A model generated the notes under the pieces. It saw only the letters and a program-made list of their open reading frames with translations, made no database searches and was not told the DNA's origin. Of a DNA stretch of 64,000 nucleotides, positions 48,531-60,317 are shown piece by piece (the stretch's first letter is position 1; every line of letters begins with the position of its first letter). The DNA lies in contig NC_088319.1 of assembly GCF_910592395.1 (NCBI RefSeq), positions 14,136,001 through 14,200,000 of the forward strand, read 5' to 3'. The DNA is from Lineus longissimus (taxonomy: Eukaryota; Nemertea; Pilidiophora; Heteronemertea; Lineidae). The translations under genes were made by a program, and so were the position numbers.

Positions 48531-49795
48531 AATGTCCATAATTTGCATTATGGACGTTTTAGCATCTAAAAGATATGCTTGCATCAGAAATATAAAAGAA
48601 TTGCATGAAAAAATAACAAATGGATGATAAAATATCTATTAGATGGTTTAATTGGTCCCAAACTCGCCCAAGTGCCGAAATTAACAAATTTCAGACACTG
48701 GAATTGATCAATTGCCTCAATCTTTCTTATCGCTTTCTTATTATTGGCAATATTGCCATTTGGGATGGTGAACAGAGCTAGGAGAAAATGCGACGCTTAT
48801 GATTTATTAAAAGAAATAAAATACCCCATTTAACATCCTGCAGAATCAGGGGAATCGGGCGTTTCCAGTGACATACGTCACAAATGTATTGTCCTCATGC
48901 AATCACTTTGGAAACGCATTTTAAAATAGATTTTACGTCCTGTAAATGGGGCACGTCGTCATCGCGTACATTTGGGAAAAACTCCCTAACGAGACCTTGG
49001 GTGTCAGCTTATCGGCCGCGTCGGAAGGAATGAAATCGCTATACCAATCTTATGTTCTTTTCAAAAAACAAAAATAATCCGAAAATAACATCGCGGCGTC
49101 ATTTTGGGCAGCAAACATCCCCTTTTCCCAAGTAACTCAAATAAAAACTTCCTCCTCGCTTGAAAAAGCCGAAATTTTACAACGGCATGATATATATTGT
49201 ATATGTAGGCCGAATTGTGAATTTGTCTACTGTTGGTCAATATGCCCTCCCAAGACTCCGGATGACCCGTTGACGTGTATTTGTGTGTAAACAGTTATCT
49301 AATTTCGGACAAAACTCAGCCCGCTCACTGATAACGCAAGGCGGGTGATTAAGAACTTGGGTTTTTTTGGCCCCATCTGATCCGGGTGTCCCACCTTGGG
49401 TAATGTTTATAGATTTTTGTACAGCATAATGTGATATCGAATTATTGGATGGGACCAAAATGATGATTTTTTAGCTCGGGCCATGGTAAAGTGTGAGAGG
49501 CTTGATTCAGATGGTTTTGATGTAGGGGCCTATGATGTTTGCTTAGCATTTCCACTTATATACAGATACGACCATTGGATGACGTAATCTGAAACAGTAC
49601 ATGTCAATGAGATACGCAGGCAAGCCTTTGCCCTTGCGCCCTTCCGCCCGGCCTCGGCCTTGCTTCAGGTCAGGATAGCCTAGGATATTGATGCTGGCGG
49701 TGGTAGAGAAGGATTGTAGGCCCCCCTATGTATTGACCTGAATGTGATCACCTACTTTCTTGTTTTTTATGACTTGCAGTTATTCCCTTTACACC

Positions 49796-52700
49796 ATGTC
49801 AAAATCGCCAGGCCCGAAGGTAAGAAGTCCATTGCCTCCAGCCGGAGCACTGGAGAAGACGCCTTCCCAGGAAACCATCAAAGTTCTTCAAAATCATCTA
49901 AATGGGGCAGAACAGGATGCCAAAGTTCTATTGGAACAACTTGCCATGGTTAGCGCACCAGTGGAGAAGAAAACATCAAAAGGGAATAAGGCCAAGGGGG
50001 CAAATACTTTGTCACCTTTCAAAGCGCGTATCCCAGATCCAGAGGTCATGGCGAAAAATTATGAGATGTTAGTCTCAAGAACGTGCCGTTTGGAAAGTAC
50101 CATGCAGACATTGAAGTTGAACTTGTGTTCTGTTCAGGCTGAGCGAGATTTGAACAATAAACACAATGCTAAAGCAAATGAAAAATTGACCCACGCTGTC
50201 GCTGCTTATGATAAAGAGATAAAAAAGTTGAAGCGTTGTAATGATACTCTGAAAAATGAAGCCAAGTCGGTGTTTGAACGCAAGACGGAGATGGAAAAAC
50301 AGGTTATGATTTTGAAAGTGGCCCTGGATCATGAAAATTCTGCCAAGGTAGGTACTATCCATTCTTCTTCTGCTTTGAAATATTTGAGAAGACTCCAGAC
50401 TTAGCCTTAGTCGCGACTTGCAAGGAGCATGTATTTACATGACCATTTGCATGAAAGATCGCTATTGTACATTTCATGTAAAATATTCTCAAAAAAATGC
50501 CAATTCTTACATTCATTTCATACATTGTACAATCGATAATCTTTTCAGAACGATGCCTCAGGTAAGCTTGAGGACCTGACTGTAACGAAACAGAAGCTGA
50601 GCAAACGGAATGCTGAGTTGCGAGAAGATCTGACCAGGGAGACGAAGCTCCGACAATCACTTGAGGAGTCTCAAGCAGCTCAAATGACACGTTTGAATGA
50701 AATGGAAGCCATGATGGAGACACAGAAAAACGAGGTAGAGCAACATTTGAAACTTTTTTCCTTATTCTGACAGGAACCCAACTTACTTTAAGACTTACTA
50801 TTATTGCTGTTATGATAAAACAAATATGTTGTTGTTTCTAGATGAAGACGTTATCAAGTGAATGTGGTGGAATGAGGAAAGAGACAGTCTCTTCACGTGA
50901 AGAACTCAAGTCAGAAAAAAACCTCAGGGAAAAAGCCGAGGCAACGCTGAAAAAATTGTCCTTGCAGGCTGGTGAGATTTACATATATCTCTTTTCATTC
51001 GTAAATGGCCAAAAAATTAACTGAAATCAATGATAAAACTCAGGATAGCATCACTGGAGAGAAGTTTTTTTATTTGTTTATATTTTTCTGACTCAACTGA
51101 TTCACAAAGAGTACATGTATGTACACACTAAATAGGGTAAATTCGCTGTGTGGGTGAATGAATAAATTACCGGCTTTCTCCATATTTCCAGAGAAAAGGG
51201 ATCGTTTGGTAGAAACCTTGGAGGATGAAAAAAAACTGTTGCTTATTGAGATGGGGAAGGTGAAAGGACTCTACAAGGATCTGAACACTCAGCTGGAATC
51301 TATGCAGCGGGTCATTGAGGATAAACAGGTGGGTGTAACAGGGTTAGGAATTCGGTGCCGGAGGGCAGCTGCATATTTTGGCTATAAGGAAGAAATACTG
51401 CAGTTATGCATGCATGTAACTTGGCCCAGAACCCTCAATTTTGAAAGTATCAACTTAAAAATACCTTTCACTGGACTTCCAAGATTTAGCCAAAACTTGC
51501 TTTGACTCCTAATCAAGCGAAATTAGTGCAATACCTGGGATTGAAGTCATCATTGAAGATTATGATAATCTTTGGCTTATCTTGATTCAGGAAATGTTCC
51601 TCAAGATGGAGAGTGAGAATAAAAGTCTGCAGCAGGCGTACCTTTCCGCCACAGAGGAGAACACACAGCTGATTAACAAATATGAGGAAAGAATTAAGGT
51701 ACTGGTTGAAAATTTGAATTCTGAACTCATCTTCCTCTCTTTTTTTAAGTTAAATTGATAAGGTCAGAGCTGCTCGTCATACATATACATGTACATGTAC
51801 ATGTATCAGTAAATTGAATGTGGCTATGTTTGTAACAGAGGAAGGCGTCAATGCAGAGTCTACATGTTATATTACAAATAACAACACATCATGTTCATGT
51901 AATAAAAGTAATAAGCAGTGTAAGTGAGTGGCTTAACTTTGTTCAATCACTGGGTTCTGAGAGTATCAATGAACAGTCGGTAATCACATCAATTTTATTA
52001 CATTTTCCATTATTCTTTTTCTAGGCTGAAAGAGATGGTTTTCTCCAGAAATTTGGTGAACAGGATGGAATTATTGAGCTCACAGAGAAACTGAGGGCAG
52101 AGACTAGAGATAGAGAGCTGCTGGAGCAGAGAAAGTAAGTCATCTGCACGGACCTGTACATCTGGCTGGTAAAGGATTTGAAAAAACAGACTGAAAAAAG
52201 GGCTCTAAAATTATTAAGTTCATTTCGAAGAAAAGTTATCTCATTATCTCGGAAGCTTGGGACACTTGATATTTGCCTTCAGTGCAAAAATAAGCATTTT
52301 AGATGCATTTTTGTGCACATAGTTGCTGATCAAAGAATTTTGCCTCTAATCATCACCATCACTGGTAGAGAGACTAGTGATAGAAAGGGAATGAAATTCT
52401 TCTTCCTTTTTTCAGCAATCAGTTAAAGGAACAAGTCACCCATCTCAAGGAGCGGTTGGAGGATGCTGAAAACAGGAACGGTTTGGAAGGAGAGCAACTG
52501 GAGAGGGAGGTGTTCCACTTGAAGGAACAGCTGAATGCCATGGCAACTGATAAACAGAAAAGTCTCAAGGATAAGGAAAACTTGTTGGAGGAGGCGAGTG
52601 GGCCTTTTTGAATATTACATTATGGTTCCCTGATCATAACTGCTGCCATCAGAACGAGGCACAGTGTTACCATAGCGTATCGTACACTGTAAACTTTGAT

Positions 52701-55700
52701 TCATTGTAACGGAGGTGTTTTAGAATAGACAATCACAGACAGCCAGCTCGGTATTAATTCCTCGATCCAAGGGTACTTGATGAACACTGTTTTTATATGC
52801 CCTGGAGAATAACTCCTCCAGGTGCAGAGCAAACTCTGAAGAAAAAGAATCTGTATTTCTTCAGGTGAATCAAGCTGTCGATGACATGTCAGAAGAAAGA
52901 ACGCAACTCACTGCAGATCTTCAACAGTGTCGCGTGGAGGTGGACTCGCTCCAGAAGACCAAGACACATCTCGAACAGGAAAATATCCGACTTCAATCAA
53001 GGCTGGATACCCTTGAGCACTCACAGGTAATTATAAGGATCATACAATTTTTGCAACAAAGGTTTTACAAATTCTACAGTGATTTCAAATGATATTTGTC
53101 AGTGGAAACATAGACACAAACATCCAGAGACTTTAAATTCGTACAGCTTGTCTGCTACCGTTTACCGTTGGTCTCCTCGAATCCTCTTGTTCACAACACA
53201 AACTTACTTAGGGCCGGCCCAATACACAAAACAGTCTAAAATACGATGACGCCTCAAACGAAATGCTCCTAGTATACTCTGCGCTAAACACCACACTCCT
53301 AGCGGCCATAAACTAAACTAAAGAACCACAGGCGTATGCACAAACAGAAACTAAAGAACCACAGGCGTATGCACATTGTCAAACAGTTCACTATTAACAA
53401 ATAATCCTTCGTGAGAGAAAACATTTCAGAAGTAATAAATTTAGTATTTCTCCGAATTGGTTGAATCGATAAGTTGAATCGATAAGTTATTCCTGTCTGT
53501 TACCCAGTGATATACTTTTATTCCCCTGTGACCTAGTTTAGTTAATTTCATTCCCAGGATTATTTTTTGGACTGAATTAGAAACAACAGCAAAAAAATAC
53601 GGTGGCTTACATAAATATGACAAAAGTAAAACAACTGGTTGGTATAAAACAAGTTTTTTTGTTCCGATTCTAGAGTGCCCATCTACAGGTTGACCAGGCT
53701 ATGACTGAAATGCTCGAGCAGAAGAATCGCTTGGCATACGACAAGGGACGTCTTCAGACCAAGGTGGACCACCTCCAGTCGGAACTGGAATCGTTGGCGA
53801 ATTCGCAGACTGAATTGATGCAGTTGAGGAAGAACAATCAGACAATTGAAGCAAAGTATTCAAAGGTAACGGTTGGTACATTCACTGCTTGTCTGTTAGT
53901 TTCAAACAGCCTCTGTTGTGATCACTGCTATCACTTGACCTTGATCCATGTACCAGTCAATTTCAGTAATAGTTCTCAAGTATCGGGTAAAAATTGGTCA
54001 AAAAGAGTGTCTGGTAAACCACTCACGTGTTTTTAGATGACCAGCCGTTTGTCTTGGAGTTTCAAACTGACTCAACTGGGATCACTAGCATCTTGATCCA
54101 TGTACCAGTTAAATTCAGTAATAGTTCTCAACTGTTGGGTAAAAAACTGGCCAAAAAAAGACAGAGTAGACAGGTAGCTGCTTCATGATGTTTACTTTAC
54201 AGGTTTTACAAGATTTGAACGCCACAAAACTAGCTATGCAGAAAATTGAAGACCAGCTCAAACAACTGCAGTCAGATGCACGACGGAAAGATCGTGATTT
54301 TGCCCTGGCCATTGGCTCGAGAGATGATGCAGTGAAGGAAGCCCAGAAATTGATGGGTCATATTGAGGCTTTGGAGGACCGAGAAAGGTCTCGGGTGAGT
54401 TTTCCAAAAATGTTAAAAGATCAACCTCTTATTACCATGGAAGTTCTAAATGCTTGTTGGATGAGCCCTTGCTCTTGCATCAACAGTGGCTGGGTTTGTT
54501 TACTTAACTGAAGACTCCATGAAATATGCAGGGCTGAAATATCGCTATAGTCAATGCATGCAGCAATACAGGTCGATTGTACAAAATTGCACTAATATGC
54601 CCAGCAGTCAGTAAAAAATTGATTTACCTATCCTGGCTCAGTGAATTCATTTATTGCTTGCTGTAATTTCCTTACAAGTTATACAGAATTTTTGAAATCT
54701 CTCATCTCAGGTTTCCTCCTTACAAAAGAGTTTAGTCGAGGCTCATGACGACAACAAGAATATGACCTCGACTCTTGAGTCCATCATGTCGTCCCACTCC
54801 CAACTCCAGTTGGCCATAGAGCAGCTCCAGGTTCAGCTAGGGAGGAAAGATTCAGAGCTCTCACAGCTACAACAAGAAAAGTAAGAATAGAAAATAAATT
54901 GCAAGCTTTTTTTGTCTGAGTTTTCCCTGAGTGTCTGTGCCCTCTTGATCTCAGGTTTTTTTATTATATTAGCCAGTCCCTTCGACATCCTTTGAGAAGT
55001 GATCACAGCTTTTCCTTTTGACCATACGTGTGTGTTTGCATGATTTCTGTCAATTGTTCAATGCTTGATATGTTCAGAAAGTCTGAAGTTTTCAATTTTG
55101 GATTCTCATTTAATTTGTTTCATTAGATTTGCTTTAGAACTCCCCTATCTTTGTGTCAATGTGAATAAGTTCTCCTCCTCTTAGATTTGCTATGTGTCTC
55201 GTCTCCAATTTTTAGGCAGCAGAGTCAGATTTCATCCCAACATATGAACAAGCAACTGGAAGCTTTACAAGACAAACTCAGGGCTGTAGAAAACCTGGAG
55301 TCAAATGATGTAAGAAAATCAAAACACCTCTGTCGGTTAGGGAGGGTTTTTTGAGGAGAATTTTTTTTCCGTGGTTGTGTTGTCTTGCCACCTTGGCTCA
55401 AGATCTGGTAGCAATGAGTTTTAACTGCGTAGCAGGGAGATATTCTCTTCTCACCAAACGCAATTTAGCGGAGTATATAATGCTGCTCACTAGTCAGGAC
55501 ACCTCTCTATTAAGGACAGCACTTGTCTGTCCGGAGGGTGTCCTTATTAGAGAGGTTTCCTCTGTACAAGCAAAGTATAGGCGCTAAAATCATCATGGAG
55601 TAATACAAATCTCATCTCTGCAATATAAATGTTCACTTCACAACATTATTGTTGACCTTTAACCCTTCCAGATTGACCCGCTTCGTCAGGCTTTGGAAAG

Positions 55701-58700
55701 CAGTCGACAGGAGAATATGAAAATGGCGGGAACACTCGAGAATGTGCTGCAGACCAATAAGCACCTGCAGACCACAATTGACCGACTGCAGGATGATGTG
55801 GAGCAGAAGTCGTATTTTGCAGAGCAGTTGAAAGGTGCCAGGTGAGAAGACATTGAATGATTATAATGATAATAAGCTTTTACAGCAGAACCTTTCTATT
55901 AAGAACACACTTGGAACTGACATGTCCCGTAGTAGTCCATCTCCCCTCAGATTGTAATGTTAGTTCAAATTAACAAGTTTTATTGCAGGGAAACGGAATC
56001 TGACCAACGTCAGCAGGATGTCTCGCAGTATAAAAGCAGGATTGAAAGCCTACAACAACAGCTGAAGAAAGAACGAGAGAGAACACTGAAGAAAACGAAT
56101 AAGGAAGTGTCAGAGGTGAGGTCTTAAACAGTTGTAAACAGAAACCCATTGTAACCTGAATGGAAATTGGTAGTTGAGGAAATATCTTAATTCAATGCCA
56201 GTTGGATTTTGATAGTGAGCTTTGCACATGAAATGTATAGTTCTTTGCACTCAGAATGCAATTTTAATGAGAAATTGGCCGATTTTTAGGGAATATGGTG
56301 ATTAGAACTTTTGCTTAGCAATCTGACTATAACAGAAAATTAGCTGTGCAGAAGTCTAGATTACTTGAATGTTTGAGATCATCTAGCTTCTGCTATGAGT
56401 CTAGAATAAAGTATCGCCTGGATGAGTGTACAGAAGGAGAAACTAAACGATGATTCTTTTTCCAGGCCAAAAGACATAATGAGGAGCTGACCACAAGAAA
56501 TGGCGAGATGTCTCGAGCGAACACCGAGTTACGCCACAAGGTGACAGAGCTCGAGTTCTCTATCAAGGACTTGAAGGCAAAGCTTGGGAGTCAGAGAGCC
56601 CAGATTGAGGTGCTGCAGAAATGTAAGAAAAACCACGAGGAAAGTGTGGAAAAACTAAAGGTAAGTGTTCAGAATATGTTAGCTCTGCTGCTCATGGTTG
56701 ATTCACAATCATTTGAACTCAGCAAGCCAAGCTATAAATTTAGCCAAAATATGTAACAAAAGCTCGAACCAAAGGTCATCACCAAAAAAACCCTCTGCAT
56801 GGAGTCACAACATTAGGACCTTAAAATGCTGCAGAAAAACTCCACAGACAAGAATTGCAGGTCCAAACAACTTCTGCCAGTTCAACAAAACAAATTGATA
56901 TATCTCATAGGCCCCTCTGGACTGATCTCTTTGCTAATTAATTCACAAATTTCGTTTTCTTAGAAAGTACAAGCAGACGTCACCGATCTTGAACGGATGA
57001 AAAACAAATACGTGAAGAAGAATGAAGATCAGGTAAAGAGTGCAGCCTTTTCTTCTTGTGTTCAGATTGAGAGTTTTATCATACGTTGGCACTCCTAAGC
57101 CCTTCTTTGTTTAGGGACATTTACAGTGACTGTGACTGTAGGAAAACCTATTCATATCTAATCCTTTAACCACAAATTTATAACTGGTTCTGATCCTGAT
57201 CCTAATACTAATGCCATCTGCTGAGTTTGCTTAACAAGTGTGTTTTATTTGGCAGGCACGCACCATCAATAAATTCATGAGTCAGATAGTCGCACTTCAG
57301 TCGGAATTAAAGTCCTTATCAGCGGCACAGCTGCGGACCGGGTCGCACGTTCATCAGCAAGAGGAGGAACTAGAAAAACAACGACAAATAAACGAGGAGC
57401 TGAAAATGAAGTACCAGGTATTATGGCCATCTATATCATTCATCCAGTAAATAGGGCTGTCTGATTTATGAAATCAAGAGTTGACTACGTACATTTGTAC
57501 ACTTCAGAGCAGTTGTGTGATGATTTTTCTCAGTTTAATAACCTTGGCTTTTTCTTTAACTCTTTCATCATTGACTGATTCTAATCTATTCAGATGACCA
57601 AGAAACATGAAGGCGAGTTGTCAAAAATCAGCCACCAGATGGAGGTACGATTACAGGAGGCTAACAAAGAGTCCAGGCATATTGCTTCAAGTCTCGAGGA
57701 GGCACACGATTGGTTCAAAGTAAAGTTTGATACGCTTCAGGAGGAACTCTCTCATTCAAAGTAAGTAGAGGGTGTCCAAAAAAAACGGTGACATCTTTTG
57801 GCACTTGGGCGCCTAGATACGTGTAGATTGGTATTCGGCTGTTTGATCAGAAAATGCTGTAGTCTGCAAAGATTTGAACTGAGTACAAGCAAAGGCTTCA
57901 AATGTTTCAGGTACTGATTCAACTTTCCATAAAGATACCCTCCATTTTGCAACTAGGCTCAGCTATGATATGAAGCAAAAGAATCAAGGGGACTGTGATA
58001 ACCAGGTGGATATCGGGCCATATTGTTAATCAAAAGTCCCATGTTGGTTCAGTCAATTTCACAATTTGGTATGTTTCTTGCATATTTCTCTTGTTTTAGA
58101 CATTCACAGGAAGAGCTGGAGCAGCTTGCTGCCGCGCAGAGGCGGAATGTGGAAGAGGAGCAATTTAAAGCCAGGAATGTAGCAGAGAAGGCTGAGAAGA
58201 TTCTGAGGGTGAGTTTGTGCTTGATGGGACTATTCTCTGTGTCGTCAGGATTGAGGAAATCAAGGGATGCTATTAAGCCTGACTAATTCTGAACCTTCCA
58301 ATGCACATTGCAGACGCACAAGTTTGCGGTGCCAAGTATGCTGCAAGTATCCATCACAGCAGCTTTTCTCAAATTTAATGAACAATTGAGGTTAAAAAGT
58401 TTGAATGAAGCATCCCTACATGTATTTCGAATTTTGTCATCCAAATTCAGAGGTATATATTTTCAAAGTGGATGAAATTTGTTGATTGTTTGATTCACGA
58501 ATAGTCAAGTAGCGGTTCACCTTCATTTGTAGCTGAATCGTTTGAAAGTGTCTAAGATTGCTGATGCAGCTGAGGTCACCCAGAAGGAAACGTTGGACAA
58601 GATGAGACAGATGTACAGTGATCTTGAGGCAGAGAGAGAACATGCCAATATTGTACAGGTACGTTGTATTTCCTATTGATGTTGTGCATTCGGTCTCATG

Positions 58701-58834
58701 GGTTTTTTTTCTTCTGTATCTTTTCATCATGAATAAGAGTTTCTTGTTGTTTTCAGGAATCAAGTCTGAGACAAGTAGAGGACTTGGCTAAGAGTTTCCA
58801 GAAGACATCAACTCCCTACAGCAAATATCAATAA
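49796..58834 (+). CDS. CCDC150: CCDC150-like coiled-coil protein, 21 coding exons
   Basis: Inferred exons: 49796-50347, 50549-50734, 50842-50971, 51192-51328, 51591-51698, 52025-52134, 52416-52593, 52865-53026, 53674-53865, 54203-54394, 54711-54880, 55216-55309, 55672-55841, 55989-56115, 56466-56660, 56964-57032, 57256-57417, 57594-57760, 58100-58208, 58533-58658, 58757-58834. The joins keep one frame of 1137 codons plus TAA. The N-terminal 90 residues are Pro/Ser/Lys-rich; LVSRTCRLESTMQTLKLNL follows at about residue 100, then almost unbroken heptad coiled coil to a short tail (TSTPYSKYQ). Length and the RLEST...LKLNL block fit CCDC150 (human about 1100 aa) as I recall it, but generic coiled coils are hard to tell apart, so the symbol is tentative. 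The start follows an acceptor at 49779. Family function is poorly known; testis and centrosome/cilium links are reported for similar proteins. Confidence 0.65.
52594..52864 (+). other. Apparent GC-AG intron in the CCDC150-like gene
   Basis: The exon before ends GAG|GCGAGT and the next starts after TTCTTCAG. Only the GC donor at 52594 keeps phase 0 into VNQAVDDMSEE; the nearby GT (52598) would shift the frame. The donor otherwise matches consensus. Confidence 0.6.
53885..54165 (+). repeat. Intronic tandem duplication, about 150 bp x 2
   Basis: Two diverged copies share GTTTCAAAC, GATCACT, TTGATCCATGTACCAGT, AATTCAGTAATAGTTCTCAA and GGTAAAAA in order, the first from about 53900 and the second from about 54055, within one CCDC150-like intron. 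Confidence 0.75.
55492..55564. mobile_element. Short hairpin element, pogo/Tigger-like termini, copy 2
   Basis: AGGACACCTCTCTATTAAGGACA on the left pairs with TGTCCTTATTAGAGAGGT on the right. Same design as 47128-47212 with TTAAG for TTGCG. It lies in a CCDC150-like intron; a partial relative (CCTTTCTATTAAGAACAC) is at 55887-55904. Confidence 0.6.
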
Positions 58835-59547
58835 TGACATACGTAGAAGGCAACGTTTCTTTACATTTTAAATTGAGGTTTTTACGCCACTACTTGCACT
58901 AGACCCAAAAAGCTTGTAGACTTGTTTGTAAAATAGAATGGATGAGAATTGCTCACATGTAGATTAGCCACTATTTATTAGTTTTATAAGACAAGTACAT
59001 TTAGTAGATTTTTTTATTTTATGTTTGTAGTATCTGTTGCATTTCGTGTAGTAAGTGGCTGAGCCACCAAGGTTTTGGTAGTGTGTTCTTATGATATTCA
59101 TAGATGTGAATTTAGTTCAAATTTTGAAAAGAAACTTCAAGTCTGACTGCATTTTCCTGATAATTTATATAAGAATCAAAATGTATTGGATGTATTACTT
59201 ATTTCACTCTGCTGGCACAGAGTAAATACGCCTGAAGACAATCTTGTCACTTGGAAGTACACTTCCTTTACTGCCAAGTCTGCAAGTCTGTACATGAATA
59301 ATGATAATAATAACTGTTAAACCTGTCAAAACCAATAGCACTAGTGCATTATTTTGAAGACAACCATTGCAAATAGACTGGGTACCTGGTACTCACATAT
59401 TGTATGTACTCGTTCTGAGCTGCCGGAGGGTAATCTTCAGTGTATCGGCCTATGAAAGGTCAAATTAGGCCCATGGTATCGAGGGTCCTTGGCCTGTATA
59501 CACAAGTGTACTCGGCTTCTGCATTCCAGGTTATTGAGCAGTTGTCC

Positions 59548-59553
59548 AATAAA
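59548..59553 (+). terminator. Candidate poly(A) signal for the CCDC150-like gene
   Basis: AATAAA about 715 bp past the stop, followed within 30 bp by TTGTTGTTAC-type U/GU-rich sequence. Confidence 0.45.
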
Positions 59554-59903
59554 CATATTTTCTGCTAAAAAGATTGTTGTTACTTCCCTTATTCATTTTG
59601 TAGGCCGGTTATTGCAGGAATGGTTTTGTAAGGAATTGGATTGCTTTGGAGTGGGAGCAGGTTTTGCACAATCATCCCTGTGGTGAATGTAGTGGTCACT
59701 ATTATGAAGTGGTGGCTAATTCAATCCACCAGAGGACACAGTCACTCTTGTACCCTTTCAAGTCCTTATTCACAGCTGGCATCTGGAGGGACTAAAAGCC
59801 TTCAATTGGTTAATGGAATCTTTTGATCCGCATACGATGTCTCCTGTTGGCTAAAACTCCTTGCCAAATGGTGAAGACATAAGTCGGTATATTCTCGGCA
59901 AGT

Positions 59904-60005
59904 GCGGATGGTCCTGTTTATCCGATACAACAACCACAACTCGGCACCGTTGTAGCGGATGGTCCTGTTTATCCGTTACAACGACCACAACTCGGCACCG
60001 TTGTA
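59904..60005 (+). repeat. Tandem duplication, 51 bp x 2, upstream of LRRC34
   Basis: Unit begins GCGGATGGTCCTGTTTATCC and ends CGGCACCGTTGTA; the two copies differ at only two bases. It lies 300-400 bp upstream of the LRRC34 ATG. Confidence 0.9.
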
Positions 60006-60317
60006 GCAACAACAAACAGGAGCTCGTTTCTCAAAAACTGCCGAAAATGTAAATTTATGACATATTAGAATCAAAATATTTTAAATTCACTATAGTAGTT
60101 AGTTGAAAAATATAATCAGGACAAATGTAAGATCGACTTTCCATTGATTAAGCATTTAGATTCGACGTATGCAGTGAATGTTTGAATGATGAAGAGTTAG
60201 CCTCCAGCCTAGCCTATGGTATGGATTTACATCACTCCCACCAGTAGGCGTACATTGATTCCTTTTGATTCTTTGATGCCTACCTAACTTTTTCTTACTT
60301 TCAGTTAAGAAGAAGCC

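Larger units (their letters stand above)
41122..49779. other. Intergenic region before the CCDC150-like gene
   Basis: No gene is supported in 8.6 kb. It holds TTAA MITEs (41742-42065, 42467-42678), poly-G/C tracts (45178-46435), an ACTT microsatellite (46561-46591), a hairpin element (47128-47212), a small A+T palindromic duplication (47228-47277), and diverged repeats at 48376-48530. Scattered frames of 60-130 codons match no family. Confidence 0.45.
58835..60317 (+). other. CCDC150-like 3' UTR and LRRC34 upstream region
   Basis: An AATAAA at 59548-59553 probably ends the CCDC150-like transcript. A perfect-length 51-bp tandem duplication lies at 59904-60005. An acceptor (CTTACTTTCAG, ending 60304) precedes the LRRC34 start by 13 bp, so LRRC34 probably has an upstream non-coding exon in this interval. 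Confidence 0.5.

Noticed and set aside
57770-57960. Possible mariner terminus (GGTGTCCAAAAAAAACGGTG) in a CCDC150-like intron
   Set aside because: No matching inverted end was found nearby and the internal sequence shows no transposase.
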